Below, in pieces: positions 38,801-47,641 of a DNA stretch of 64,000 nt. The stretch is taken from assembly GCF_005885635.1 (NCBI RefSeq), contig NZ_VATY01000002.1:1050619-1114618 (forward strand), written 5' to 3'. Source of the DNA: Maribacter algarum (ex Zhang et al. 2020). Lineage in GTDB: Bacteria; Bacteroidota; Bacteroidia; Flavobacteriales; Flavobacteriaceae. Position 1 is the first letter of the stretch. Each line of letters starts with the position of its first letter. The notes under the pieces were generated by a model. That model had not been told where the DNA came from. It was given only the letters and a program-made list of their open reading frames with translations, and searched no databases. The translations under genes were made by a program, and so were the position numbers.

Positions 38801-39118
38801 GCTCAGGCTCAATTTTCACCCATTTATGGTATTCTACTTCAAGATTTTAATTCAGATGGGAATCTAGATGTTCTTATGGCAGGAAATTTCTTTGGAACAA
38901 GAGTAAAGTATGGTAGGTACGATGCAAACAAAGGCATATTACTTCTAGGAGATGGAAAGGGAAAATTTACGCCCATCAATAACAAAGAAAGTGGACTCAA
39001 TATAGATGGTCAAGTAAGAGACATCTCGGTTCTACAGCGCCAAGATGGTTCACATCTAATACTATTCGCGAGAAATAATGATTTTGTAAAGACGTATTTA
39101 TTCAAACCAAAAAACTGA
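35810..39118 (+). CDS. VCBS/FG-GAP-repeat lipoprotein with ASPIC/UnbV domain
   Basis: 1102 residues with lipobox (LQFSC, Cys18). Many calcium-binding D-x-N-x-D-G repeats form a beta-propeller, e.g. DLNNDGLPDIYF, DVNADGLLDIYV, DYDKDGDLDLYV and DLDNDGDLDLVV. An ASPIC/UnbV segment at ~510-585 (GIGTKVSLAVGDK) is followed by a second propeller. It is a surface protein, probably binding a glycan or protein. It stands 3 bp before the DUF5107 gene. Such pairs often accompany SusCD loci in Bacteroidota; the molecular role is unproven. Confidence 0.88.
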   Translation: MRLRVSFLLCVIVLQFSCNNDDKSKMFTLLPSSKTNIKFKNIIKETKQFNVLEYGYLYNGGGVSIGDLNNDGLPDIYFTGNMVGSRLYLNKGDFEFDEIAEKAGVFASGLWNTGTTMADVNADGLLDIYVCRSAAKDPEKRKNLLFINNGDLTFSEKGSDYGIDDSGYSTQATFFDYDKDGDLDLYVLNHSTQEYAGFGQITASLKNKKNLAYSDKLYKNDNGNYIDVSDSAGLISNVLGFGLGVAVSDLNGDGWPDIYVSNDYNEQDYLYINNKNGSFSESLEKYIGHTSLFSMGSDIADINNDGFSDIMTLDMLPEGNYRQKMVSGPDNYDKYQKLVSSGFYNQTMRNMLQLNNQGESFSEIGQFSGISNTDWSWASLFADFDNDGYKDLFITNGYKRDYTNMDFINYAVQAKLEENKTGNQTAIMELLNEIPSTVEENYTYKNNGDLTFTKKNTDWGLNQKSLSNGAAYADLDNDGDLDLVVNNIEQETFVYRNNSESFSWQNYLKIKLRGEKGNTFGIGTKVSLAVGDKIITQEMMPTRGYQSSVDYTLTFGIGEDSISSLTVVWPDFKEQTIQNVGANQTLILNQKEAHQLQKEIPNYVESYFIDVSKDTLIPIAHRENNFVDFKIEQFLPHKLSTQGPKIAKGDINNDGLEDIYIGGAKGNIAQLLVQSKDEEFKPSNSPLLEQDKDSEDIDALFFDADNDKDLDLYVVSGGNEFSMDSSELQDRLYINMGNGRFEKKESSLPPMISSGSCVASGDYDSDGDLDLFIGGRLVPGKYPTAPRSYVLQNDGKGNFKDVTTSVGSKLENIGMITDALWTDFTNDGNADLLIVGEFLGIRAFENTNGKLTELPDSSGLNNSKGWWNTIKQGDFDNDGDLDYIAGNFGLNSQLKATVKEPVQLYVKDFDNNGSLDPILCSYIMGGSYPVFSKDDLIGQLPQLKRKYVNYSDYANQKISDIFTSEELSEADVLEAQTFATSYIENLGNGQFSTRPLPAQAQFSPIYGILLQDFNSDGNLDVLMAGNFFGTRVKYGRYDANKGILLLGDGKGKFTPINNKESGLNIDGQVRDISVLQRQDGSHLILFARNNDFVKTYLFKPKN

Positions 39119-39121
39119 CCC

Positions 39122-42100
39122 ATGTGTAATAAAACCATTTTATGTATGCTTGTTGGCTGCCTATTGCTTCCATTCATTGAGCTACAAGCACAATCCGTGA
39201 CCATAAAAGAAGAATTGGTTTCTTTACCAACCTATGATTTCGGCAAAGGAAATCCAGTTCCCATATTGGCAGAAAATCCGAAAATCTTTCCCTATTTCAA
39301 GTTTGAGGAGTACCAACATAATTCTAAAAGCAAGAATTGGAAGGTTGTTACCCTCGAAAATGAATATATCAAAGTTATGGTCCTGCCAGAAATTGGGGGC
39401 AAAGTTTGGGGTGCTATAGAAAAGAGTACAGGTGAAGAGTTTCTCTATAAAAATGAAGTTATAAAATTCCGAAATATAGCCATGCGCGGGCCTTGGACCT
39501 CTGGAGGAATTGAGTTCAACTTTGGTATTATTGGTCATCATCCATCCACAGCTACCCCAGTAGATTATTTAACGAGAACTAATCCTGACGGTAGTGTAAG
39601 TTGTATCGTAGGTAACCTTGATCTGCCCTCAAACACACGTTGGACGGTTGAAGTGCGGCTCGAAAAAGACAAAGCCTATTTTGAAACCAATGCCTCTTGG
39701 TATAACGCTTCTCCCCTAACTGAGTCATACTACAATTGGATGACGGCAGCAGCAGTGGCTACAAATGATTTAGAGTTCTTTATTCCCGGAAATGCCTATG
39801 TAGAACATAACGGAGATGCACACCCTTGGCCTATTGATGAGCAAGGTAGAAATCTTGCCATGTATAAGGAAAACGACTTCGGCCCGGCAAAATCCTATCA
39901 TGTTGTTGGTGAATACAATGATTTTTTTGGAGGATATTACCACGACCGTAAATTCGGTTTTGGGCAATGGGCACCTTATGAAGAAATGCCAGGTCAAAAG
40001 TTATGGCTTTGGGCCTTATCACGTTCAGGTGGAATTTGGGAGGATTTATTGACCGATACTGACGGACAGTACATAGAATTTCAGGCAGGTCGCCTTTTTG
40101 ACCAATATTTCCCCGGGGCGACAAATCCGATAAGCCAGGTGGGCTTTGACCCTTACATGATGGACAAATGGAGTGAAATTTGGTTTCCTATCAAGGAAAT
40201 TGGAGGTATGGAAGATGCTTCAGAACATGGAGTCCTTAATGTAGAAATGGAAAATGGTGAACTATCGGTAGGCATCAATGCACTTCAAAAATTAGATGCT
40301 GAGTTACAAATCATAATCAATGGAAAAATAGCAATTGAAAAATTAGCTTTACAGCCTATGGAGGTTTTTAGTACCAAACATCCTGCAAATAAAGAGGATA
40401 GAATAGAAGTATATGTAGATGGAACAGAATTAGCCTACTCCAATGACCCTGAAAAAAATCATATCAAACGACCCTTTTATCCGGATAAAAATTTAAAGGT
40501 TTCTAAATCCGAAGAACTACTTTTTGCCGGAACAGAAGCCCTTGAGTACCGCGAATTTGACCTAGCGCATGAAAAGCTTAAGGAATTGGTAAAACTAGAC
40601 CCATCACATCAAGCCGGTTTGGTAAAATTAGCAGAATTGGAATTCCGAAGAACCAATTATGATAAAGCTCTAGAACATATAGATACAGTTTTGCGGATGG
40701 ATACGTACCAATCTGGGGCAAATTATATGGCAGCTATAACCTATCGTGTTAAAAATGATATCATAAATGCGCTAGAATCTTTCGGCTGGGCAGCACGGGA
40801 CATCAAGTATCGGTCTGTGGCTTATGCGCAGATGGCTGAGATATATTTGAAAGAGAAGAATTACAAGCGTGCACAGATATATGCTAATAAAGCACTGGAT
40901 TTTAATACCTATAATATTAATGCAAGGGAAGTATTACTATTAACTCATAGAAACTCAAAAGACAATGAAGGTTTTGATAAAGAACTTCGGGCAGTCTTAG
41001 AAATGGACCCTATGAACCATTTTGTAAAGTTCCAGGCTGACAAAAAATTTTTCAAAACGAATATTCAAAATGAATTCAAAGCGGAAACCGCTTTAAGACT
41101 AGCTTTAAGATTTATAGATTTGGGTTTAAAAAAAGATGCTTTATCAGTCTTGTCCATTGGACCTACAAGTCCTAAAAACCAATTGTGGAAGTCTTACTTA
41201 CTGCAAAACTCAGAAACCAAGGAAAGTTTAGGTATTCTAAACAAAATGTCCGAGGAACCCGTAGATTTTGTATTCCCCTATCGAAGAGAAACCATTCCTG
41301 TACTAAAATGGGCAGTCAACCAGAATAAGAATTGGAAGTTCAAATATTATTTGGCTCTAAACTATATAGCAGTAGGCCGAAAAGAAGACGGGAAGAATGT
41401 TCTAAATAAACTCGGCACTACTCCAAATTCAGATATCTTTTATCGCTTTAGAGCAAAAATGAATTCTAAGACAAGTTTCGAAGACAACGCTAAGGACTAT
41501 GATAAGGCATTAACCTTAAACTCCAAGGACTGGAAAGTCTGGGAGGAAAGTATTCAGTTTTACCTTAAAAATGATAAGTTTGAACTGGCACATGGTTTGT
41601 CTAAAAAAGCGTATCGAACTTTTAAAGACAATTACAACATTGGTTTGGCCCATGCAAAATCATTACTTAATAAAGGCCAGTTCTCAAAAGTACTCGATGT
41701 TCTGGAATCTATTCAAGTACTACCCTATGAACATGCAAGTGAAAGCAGAAGTATCTATGAAAGGGCCCACTTGGGAGTTGCTTTGGAGGCTATGAAAAGT
41801 AAAAAATATGACCAGGTGATATCTACATTACAAAAATCAAAGGAGTGGCCTGAAAACATTGGGGTCGGCAAGCCGTATACCCCTGATGAAAGAGCCTTAG
41901 ATTTTTTGTTAGCAAAAGCTTATTCCAGTACTGGCAACTCTCAAAAAAGCAAGGAATTACTAGAGGCAGTTGTGGCTTACACCTTGTCACATTCAGAAAA
42001 AAATTCTTTAAATAATCTCTTTGGATTATTAGCAAACCAAAAAGACAAGAAACTACTAAGTCAATTAAAATCAAAAGTATCTGGAAACAATAAGAGTCAG

Positions 42101-42214
42101 TTAGCTTTAGACTTTTTTGAAGGAAACAAAAAAAGTCTAGAGCAATCGAAATTGCAAAACTTAGTTGCAGAAGATGTTTGGGAATTAGCGGAGTGGGCTA
42201 CCAAAAACAAATAG
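39122..42214 (+). CDS. DUF5107 and TPR protein, secreted
   Basis: 1030 residues with signal peptide (GCLLLPFIELQAQS). The N-terminal ~300 residues are DUF5107 with a galactose-mutarotase-like pattern (VMVLPEIGGKVWGAIEKSTG, GPWTSGGIEFNFGIIGHHP). From ~440 onward the protein consists of tetratricopeptide repeats (EALEYREFDLAHEKLKELVK and others). The fold suggests carbohydrate binding or processing, but activity is not established. It is co-transcribed with the VCBS gene and ends the locus at a hairpin terminator. Confidence 0.85.
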   Translation: MCNKTILCMLVGCLLLPFIELQAQSVTIKEELVSLPTYDFGKGNPVPILAENPKIFPYFKFEEYQHNSKSKNWKVVTLENEYIKVMVLPEIGGKVWGAIEKSTGEEFLYKNEVIKFRNIAMRGPWTSGGIEFNFGIIGHHPSTATPVDYLTRTNPDGSVSCIVGNLDLPSNTRWTVEVRLEKDKAYFETNASWYNASPLTESYYNWMTAAAVATNDLEFFIPGNAYVEHNGDAHPWPIDEQGRNLAMYKENDFGPAKSYHVVGEYNDFFGGYYHDRKFGFGQWAPYEEMPGQKLWLWALSRSGGIWEDLLTDTDGQYIEFQAGRLFDQYFPGATNPISQVGFDPYMMDKWSEIWFPIKEIGGMEDASEHGVLNVEMENGELSVGINALQKLDAELQIIINGKIAIEKLALQPMEVFSTKHPANKEDRIEVYVDGTELAYSNDPEKNHIKRPFYPDKNLKVSKSEELLFAGTEALEYREFDLAHEKLKELVKLDPSHQAGLVKLAELEFRRTNYDKALEHIDTVLRMDTYQSGANYMAAITYRVKNDIINALESFGWAARDIKYRSVAYAQMAEIYLKEKNYKRAQIYANKALDFNTYNINAREVLLLTHRNSKDNEGFDKELRAVLEMDPMNHFVKFQADKKFFKTNIQNEFKAETALRLALRFIDLGLKKDALSVLSIGPTSPKNQLWKSYLLQNSETKESLGILNKMSEEPVDFVFPYRRETIPVLKWAVNQNKNWKFKYYLALNYIAVGRKEDGKNVLNKLGTTPNSDIFYRFRAKMNSKTSFEDNAKDYDKALTLNSKDWKVWEESIQFYLKNDKFELAHGLSKKAYRTFKDNYNIGLAHAKSLLNKGQFSKVLDVLESIQVLPYEHASESRSIYERAHLGVALEAMKSKKYDQVISTLQKSKEWPENIGVGKPYTPDERALDFLLAKAYSSTGNSQKSKELLEAVVAYTLSHSEKNSLNNLFGLLANQKDKKLLSQLKSKVSGNNKSQLALDFFEGNKKSLEQSKLQNLVAEDVWELAEWATKNK

Positions 42215-42234
42215 GCAGATTAATCGCAAAAACA

Positions 42235-42261
42235 AACCCTCAGTTTTATAAGCTGAGGGTT
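42235..42261. terminator. Bidirectional terminator between DUF5107 and DUF2911 genes
   Basis: Arms AACCCTCAG and CTGAGGGTT with a 9-nt loop; T-rich on both sides. It separates two convergent genes. Confidence 0.8.
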
Positions 42262-42285
42262 CTTAATTTTACATATTCAGTTCAC

Positions 42286-43137
42286 TTACATTGCTCCCCA
42301 TTCCTTTAGAGAATCAGTATTCATTTTAACGTAGTCATCATTACCAGCTTCTTTGGCTGCTGCTAAAGATTTTTTAGCAGTCGCTATAGCTCCCTTTTTG
42401 TCACCTGCTTTTGCCTGAATAAGAGACTGTTGACGCAGTTGCCAGAAAGCTGGCTTTTCGGTCATGGACATAGATTTGTCCATCCACTCTTTGGCTTTGT
42501 TTATATCCTTGCCTTCGCTTGAATAGTATGTTGCAGCTGCATAATAATCACCTGCAGTTGGTCCGCCTAAGGCTCTCGAAATGTTCTTCTCAACGGCTGC
42601 ATCAGTTGGTACTTCAAAGTTAACTGCTACATACGTATCTGACCACATCATACCAAGATTAGCTGAGTTTGAAGTAAGGTCATCAATGGTTATTGTGAAA
42701 GTTTCGATTACAACTCCTTCGGGCATTTTAATAGCAGGAACACTTGCCTTCGCAACTACTTTGCTATCATCCCAATCTCTAGGTGTTCCTCCACCTTGTG
42801 TATCAGTGTAGAAAAATACGTCCCAAGTAGTAGCACCTGGTTTTGTAAAAACCGAGTAAGTACCCGCCTTTACATCTTGACCTCCAATTTTTACATCTTC
42901 ACTGAAGGTAACAAGAGTATATCCATTAGCACCTGTACGCCATAATTTGTCATAAGGAACTAAATCCCCAAAAATTGTTCTTCCTCGCATGGATGGTCTT
43001 GAATATTCCACGGTAACATCAGTAAGACCTACAGTCTGCATCAATTTAGATGATGGACTAGGTGCCGGGGTATTGATTTGGGCTTCCAAAGTAAATGAAG
43101 CCAAGGCAACAAATAAAAATAGTGTAAATTTTTTCAT
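42286..43137 (-). CDS. DUF2911 secreted protein
   Basis: 283 residues from the ATG at 43137, which starts a signal peptide (KKFTLFLFVALASFTLEAQ); the longer frame adds 23 residues with no signal character. DUF2911 region: TDVTVEYSRPSMRGRTIFG, VPYDKLWRTGANGYT, VKAGTYSVFTKPG. The C-terminal ~100 residues are helical, TPR-like (DINKAKEWMDKSMSM). Its biochemical role is unknown. Confidence 0.85.
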   Translation of the reverse strand: MKKFTLFLFVALASFTLEAQINTPAPSPSSKLMQTVGLTDVTVEYSRPSMRGRTIFGDLVPYDKLWRTGANGYTLVTFSEDVKIGGQDVKAGTYSVFTKPGATTWDVFFYTDTQGGGTPRDWDDSKVVAKASVPAIKMPEGVVIETFTITIDDLTSNSANLGMMWSDTYVAVNFEVPTDAAVEKNISRALGGPTAGDYYAAATYYSSEGKDINKAKEWMDKSMSMTEKPAFWQLRQQSLIQAKAGDKKGAIATAKKSLAAAKEAGNDDYVKMNTDSLKEWGAM

Positions 43138-43256
43138 TTTGAAATTTTTAAAGTCATTCTCGCAACGGCGAGAATTTGGTTTTTTGTGTATGACAAATCT
43201 ATACATAAACCATAGTCAGTATTGTTAAGAAAGTCTTAAATAAAATAGATGTGTAC

Positions 43257-44441
43257 TTAGTCTTTGTAGAATGGAATGGACTTCTTACTATCTGAAAAAT
43301 AGAAGGTTAGATAATATATTCCGTTTTGTAAAGTAGATAAATCCACACGATTATCTTCGATGTCACTACCTAATATATATTGTACTTCACGTCCTAGAGG
43401 GTCAAAAATGGATCGTTTAATTATAGGGGCTTCAATTCCGGATTTGTATTCCAAAAAATCAAACAACCTGCTCTTATACAGGATAATTTCATCATTCCCC
43501 AATTCAGGTTCTAAATCTGGATTAGGCTCAGGTTCAGGTTCGGGCTCAGGCTCGGGTTCAGGTTCAGGTTCCATTACTTCCGTCACATCAAACTTAAACA
43601 AGGTTGACTCCAACGTAATTGATGGAGTTGTTCGGGAAAAGAATTCCGAAGAAAAAAAGTAGGTATCTGCGTCTGAATAGGTTATCGCTTCAACTTGCGC
43701 TAAGCCAATGTTCAAAGTAGTTTTGACAACTTCATCGGAAAAGATGGAGGTATTAGTTGATAATATTTCAAAACTAGCAGTAAAAGGGCCTAGTGTAGCG
43801 GAGTATCCAATAAGAAAAAGCACGTTTGAAAATGGATTGTAAGTAGCACCTGTTACCAAACCTTCAATGGCATAACTATCTACTTTTGTAGCAATATGTT
43901 GTCCAGGAGTTTTGGGAATGGCATAAGCATCGGTACCGTTACTCTTCCATTGTTTGGTTAATACAATTAATTGGTCATTCCATACGAAAAAGGCTTCGGC
44001 ATCCCAATCGCTATTACCAGTATCGCCAAAGTCGGTTTGATCCTCATAACTGAAGCTAATCACTTCTGCAGATACTGAATCAGATTCGTCATAGTCTTGT
44101 TTATTTATCCGATATATTGACAAATCGGTTCTTGTGCCTAGATTATTTCCAAAATCTCCAATATAGATATATTGTTCATCTTGAGCTAAGTCTTCCCAAT
44201 CTGTATTTATTGCGTTCGTTATTGTAACAATTCTGGTAATTTGGTAGGATACGGTATCTATTTCAAAAAGTTGAGAAGTGTTTCCCGAATCGTTATGGGT
44301 AACTAATTTTCCATTATGGAAAATCAAACCTGAGGTTTCAGAAACTTCACTTGGCAAAATACTAAGGACTTCCGCATTTTCTTGAGAAAATAGGAAAGGA
44401 CTCCATAAGATAAGGATAGAAAGAAAAAATCTAAATTTCAT
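43257..44441 (-). CDS. Secreted protein with (Glu-Pro)n linker and T9SS-like C-terminal domain
   Basis: 394 residues from the ATG at 44441, chosen because it starts the signal peptide (RFFLSILILWSPFLFSQ). The body has repeated beta-propeller-like segments (DWEDLAQDEQYIYIGDFGNN, DWDAEAFFVWNDQLIVLT). An EP-repeat linker then precedes a C-terminal domain (VDLSTLQNGIYYLTFYFSD) of the type A sorting form used by the type IX secretion system. It is probably secreted or surface-attached. The function of the body is unknown. Confidence 0.82.
   Translation of the reverse strand: MKFRFFLSILILWSPFLFSQENAEVLSILPSEVSETSGLIFHNGKLVTHNDSGNTSQLFEIDTVSYQITRIVTITNAINTDWEDLAQDEQYIYIGDFGNNLGTRTDLSIYRINKQDYDESDSVSAEVISFSYEDQTDFGDTGNSDWDAEAFFVWNDQLIVLTKQWKSNGTDAYAIPKTPGQHIATKVDSYAIEGLVTGATYNPFSNVLFLIGYSATLGPFTASFEILSTNTSIFSDEVVKTTLNIGLAQVEAITYSDADTYFFSSEFFSRTTPSITLESTLFKFDVTEVMEPEPEPEPEPEPEPEPNPDLEPELGNDEIILYKSRLFDFLEYKSGIEAPIIKRSIFDPLGREVQYILGSDIEDNRVDLSTLQNGIYYLTFYFSDSKKSIPFYKD
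43525..43572 (-). repeat. Hexanucleotide tandem repeat coding Glu-Pro
   Basis: Eight imperfect copies of a 6-bp unit (GGCTCA/GGTTCA/GGTTCG on the plus strand) coding the EP linker. Such repeats may change length by slippage in steps of two residues without loss of frame. Confidence 0.85.
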
Positions 44442-44605
44442 TGCCCAGGTTCTAGAGGAAAAGTACAAAATTGTTGCTTTAACTTATAAAATATAAGACC
44501 AACGGTATACTTTTAACTAACGCTGACTACATGCCTAAAGTATTTTAAATTCAACCCATTATTGTTTGTTTAACAATTTTTATTTTTAGTTGAACAAAAA
44601 GATCA

Positions 44606-44613
44606 TATCTTTG
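44606..44613 (+). promoter_or_regulatory. -7 promoter box of the SRPBCC-SDR-photolyase operon
   Basis: TATCTTTG, 14 bp before the SRPBCC start codon. No well-spaced TTG is seen upstream. Confidence 0.5.
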
Positions 44614-44627
44614 GTCAAAATAAGTCT

Positions 44628-45125
44628 ATGAAGCTATATCAATTGCATTCAAAACAGGTAATTCCTATCTCGCAACAAGAAGCTTGGGACTTTCTTTCAA
44701 GTCCTGCCAATTTAAAAGTAATTACACCTGACCATATGGGTTTCAATATACTAGCAGGCGGAGATAGACCTATGTTCGCCGGACAAATCATACAATACAA
44801 AGTCTCTCCATTTCCTGGCTATTCTACCAAGTGGGTTACAGAAATCACACACGTAAAAGAAGGTGAATATTTCGTAGACGAGCAGCGTTTCGGCCCATAT
44901 GCACTTTGGCATCACAAGCATTTTATAAAACCGATTGAAGGTGGTGTTGAAATGGAAGACATTATTGACTATAAAATCCCCTTTGGGATATTAGGGCAAT
45001 TGGCCCATCCCATAGTTGTAAAGAAACAACTCAAGCAAATTTTTAAATATAGAGAACAAAAACTACATGAACTCTTTGGAAAAATTGAAGGTATTCCCAA
45101 TGAACTCCATTTAAATTCGATATGA
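44628..45125 (+). CDS. SRPBCC-fold ligand-binding protein, first gene of a photolyase operon
   Basis: 165 residues with the START/polyketide-cyclase-like pattern: PISQQEAWDFLSSPANLKVITPD, GQIIQYKVSPFPGYSTKWVTEI and EDIIDYKIPFGILGQLAHP. It binds a hydrophobic ligand in the family; its ligand is unknown. Only 1 bp separates its stop from the SDR start. The three-gene operon with a photolyase suggests a role under light or UV stress. Confidence 0.85.
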   Translation: MKLYQLHSKQVIPISQQEAWDFLSSPANLKVITPDHMGFNILAGGDRPMFAGQIIQYKVSPFPGYSTKWVTEITHVKEGEYFVDEQRFGPYALWHHKHFIKPIEGGVEMEDIIDYKIPFGILGQLAHPIVVKKQLKQIFKYREQKLHELFGKIEGIPNELHLNSI

Positions 45126-45126
45126 A

Positions 45127-45816
45127 ATGAAAAACATAGTACTTATTGGCGGTTCGCATGGCATTGGGTTTTCAATGGCAAAAATTTTAAACCAAGATTA
45201 TAACATTTTTATAGCATCTAGAACGAGTGAAGGCCTCGGGGATTTAAATGTCACTCACATTCCTTTTGATGCTATTTCAGATGATTTGGATAGTACTTCA
45301 TTACCTGAAGAAATTCATGGTTTCGCATACTGTCCAGGGAGCATCAACTTGAAACCTTTTAAAATGATGAGTTTGGAAACATTCGAAGAAGATATGCAAC
45401 TAAACTTCTTTGCGTTGGTTAGGATAGTTAAAGCAGTCATGCCAAAAATGGTTGAAGGATCAAGCATGGTCTTTTTTAGCACCGTAGCTGTGGGTACGGG
45501 AATGCCATTTCACACTAGCGTTGCGGCAGCAAAAGGAGCTGTTGAAGGGTTTGCAAAGTCATTGGCTGCGGAGTATTCACCTAAAATTCGAATTAATGTA
45601 GTCGCTCCCTCCTTAGTTGATACCCCATTGGCCAAACGCCTCTTGAGTAATGATAGAAAACGTGAAATGATGTCTCAAAGACATCCACTGAAACGTGTTG
45701 GCGAGGCAGAAGACATTGCAAATATTGCAGTGTTCTTATTAAGCGACAAAAGCACTTGGATGACCGGACAAATCGTAGGCATTGATGGTGGAATGTCAAC
45801 TTTGAACATCAATTAG
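45127..45816 (+). CDS. Short-chain dehydrogenase/reductase in the photolyase operon
   Basis: 229 residues. Rossmann motif IGGSHGIGFSMAK, NAG-equivalent YCPGSINLKPF, catalytic Ser in FFSTVAV, and the C-terminal VGIDGGMSTLN. The usual YxxxK is altered: the segment HTSVAAAKGAVEGFAKSLA has His-Thr-Ser-Val before the Lys region instead of Tyr, so the classic Tyr is not seen. One bp before the photolyase gene. Substrate unknown; activity may be lost or atypical. Confidence 0.82.
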   Translation: MKNIVLIGGSHGIGFSMAKILNQDYNIFIASRTSEGLGDLNVTHIPFDAISDDLDSTSLPEEIHGFAYCPGSINLKPFKMMSLETFEEDMQLNFFALVRIVKAVMPKMVEGSSMVFFSTVAVGTGMPFHTSVAAAKGAVEGFAKSLAAEYSPKIRINVVAPSLVDTPLAKRLLSNDRKREMMSQRHPLKRVGEAEDIANIAVFLLSDKSTWMTGQIVGIDGGMSTLNIN

Positions 45817-45817
45817 T

Positions 45818-47125
45818 ATGAATATAAAGGTGTCTATATTCTGGTTTCGACGCGATTTGCGACTTGACGATAATGTCGGTTTTTTTAATGCACTTAAGGG
45901 AGAACATCCAGTACTGCCCATATTCATATTTGATAAAGAAATTTTAGATAAACTTCCTCAAAATGACGCGCGTGTAAGTTTTATTTTTGATACCCTTCAA
46001 GAAATGCGAAGTGAATTGAAACAGCAATATTCAAGCGCTATTGCCCTTTATCATGGGAGCCCGAAAAATGTATTTAAAGCCCTTTTGCAGTCCTATGACC
46101 TACAAGAGGTCTTTACAAATCATGACTATGAGCCTTATGCACAAGAAAGAGATCAAGGGGTGGCCCAAATTTTAGATACAAAAGGTATACCGCTATTAAC
46201 TTTCAAGGATCAAGTGATTTTTGAAAAGAATGAAATTACAAAAGATGACGGCAAGCCTTATGTGGTTTACACTCCCTTTAAAAACAAATGGAAAGAAAAA
46301 TTCAATGCAAATGTGTTATCATCAAAAGACTCAAGAAGTCATCTTGAAAATTTAGTCAAAGAGGCCGACCTGCCCAATATGACCCTGGAAGCAATGGGGT
46401 TTGAAAGGTCTAAAATTAGTGTGCCAGGCTATACAGTAAACTCAAGGCTAATTAATAATTACGAAGCGACGCGTAACTTTCCTGCAAAGGAAAATGGCAC
46501 ATCGCGCTTAGGTCCGCATTTACGTTTCGGCACGGTTTCTATACGTCAAATGATTCAAAAAGCGATAGCGGAGGAAAATGAGGTCTTTTGGAGTGAGTTG
46601 ATTTGGCGAGAATTTTTCATGCAAATTCTATGGCATTTTCCGCATACGGTTGACCAATCCTTCCGTCCAAAATACGACCGCATTGAATGGAGAAACAACG
46701 AAGCGGAGTTTGAAAAATGGAAAAACGGACAAACGGGTTATCCCCTGGTGGATGCAGGTATGCGAGAACTGAACACCACGGGTTACATGCATAATAGAGT
46801 GCGGATGCTAGTGGCCAGTTTTTTGTGCAAACATCTATTAATTGATTGGCGCTGGGGAGAAACCTATTTCGCAGAAAAGTTATTAGATTATGACTTAAGT
46901 GCCAATGTCGGCAATTGGCAATGGGCGGCGGGAAGCGGGGTTGATGCAGCACCATACTTTCGCATATTTAATCCCACCACTCAGATTGAAAAGTTTGACA
47001 AGCAACACGAGTATATCAAAAAATGGGTTCCTGAACTAGAGGAGCTTACCTATCCTACTCCGATGGTCGATCACAAAATGGCGCGCGAACGCTGTTTAAA
47101 AACCTATAAAGAAGCGGTCGCATAA
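45818..47125 (+). CDS. Deoxyribodipyrimidine photolyase / cryptochrome
   Basis: 435 residues. The N-terminal antenna domain starts SIFWFRRDLRLDDNVGFFNA. The C-terminal FAD domain has SRLGPHLRFGTVSIRQM, WRNNEAEFEKWKNGQTGYPLVDAGMRE and the FAD/DNA motif GNWQWAAGSGVDAAPYFR. It repairs UV-induced cyclobutane dimers using light. It is the last gene of the SRPBCC-SDR-photolyase operon. A cryptochrome function is possible but the conserved repair-domain motifs favour repair. Confidence 0.9.
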   Translation: MNIKVSIFWFRRDLRLDDNVGFFNALKGEHPVLPIFIFDKEILDKLPQNDARVSFIFDTLQEMRSELKQQYSSAIALYHGSPKNVFKALLQSYDLQEVFTNHDYEPYAQERDQGVAQILDTKGIPLLTFKDQVIFEKNEITKDDGKPYVVYTPFKNKWKEKFNANVLSSKDSRSHLENLVKEADLPNMTLEAMGFERSKISVPGYTVNSRLINNYEATRNFPAKENGTSRLGPHLRFGTVSIRQMIQKAIAEENEVFWSELIWREFFMQILWHFPHTVDQSFRPKYDRIEWRNNEAEFEKWKNGQTGYPLVDAGMRELNTTGYMHNRVRMLVASFLCKHLLIDWRWGETYFAEKLLDYDLSANVGNWQWAAGSGVDAAPYFRIFNPTTQIEKFDKQHEYIKKWVPELEELTYPTPMVDHKMARERCLKTYKEAVA

Positions 47126-47167
47126 TCACTTTTCACTATATTTATGGACATGGTAATTTGACCAACA

Positions 47168-47584
47168 ATGTCCGAGAACAAAACCATAGCCACCACAGCT
47201 TCAGCAAGAGCATTTTTAGACACGGTCGAAAATGAAACGAGACGTAACGATAGTTACACATTACTTGATTTGATTCAGAAAATTACTGGTCAACCTCCCG
47301 TTTTATGGGGGAATAGTCTTATTGGTTTCGGAAGCTACCATTACAAATATGATACTGGTCGTGAAGGCGATATGCTTATGGCAGGATTCTCCCCTAGAAA
47401 ACAAAACCTTGCCATTTACAATACGGGATTTATTCGTTACCCAGATATAATGAAACGGCTTGGGAAGTATAAAGCAGGAAAATCTTGCCTCTACATCAAT
47501 AAACTATCTGATGTCGATTTAGATGTGCTCTCCGAACTTATTGAAAAGGCCTACGACTATATGAACAAAAAGTATAATAGCTAA
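47168..47584 (+). CDS. DUF1801 protein
   Basis: 138 residues. The pattern ARAFLDTVENETRRNDSYTLLDLI, GNSLIGFGSYHYKY and the C-terminal YINKLSDVDLDVLSELIEKAY match DUF1801. The fold is that of YdhG-like small proteins; no activity is established. It lies 42 bp after the photolyase and could share its transcript. Confidence 0.85.
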   Translation: MSENKTIATTASARAFLDTVENETRRNDSYTLLDLIQKITGQPPVLWGNSLIGFGSYHYKYDTGREGDMLMAGFSPRKQNLAIYNTGFIRYPDIMKRLGKYKAGKSCLYINKLSDVDLDVLSELIEKAYDYMNKKYNS

Positions 47585-47641
47585 CTCAAATAATTAAAAA
47601 GGATTTCCGTCTATTCGGAAACAAAACTAAACTACTTAAGA

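Noticed and set aside
43360..43662. Plus-strand ORF with a Gly-Ser repeat
   Set aside because: Antisense shadow of the Glu-Pro repeat of the T9SS cargo gene.
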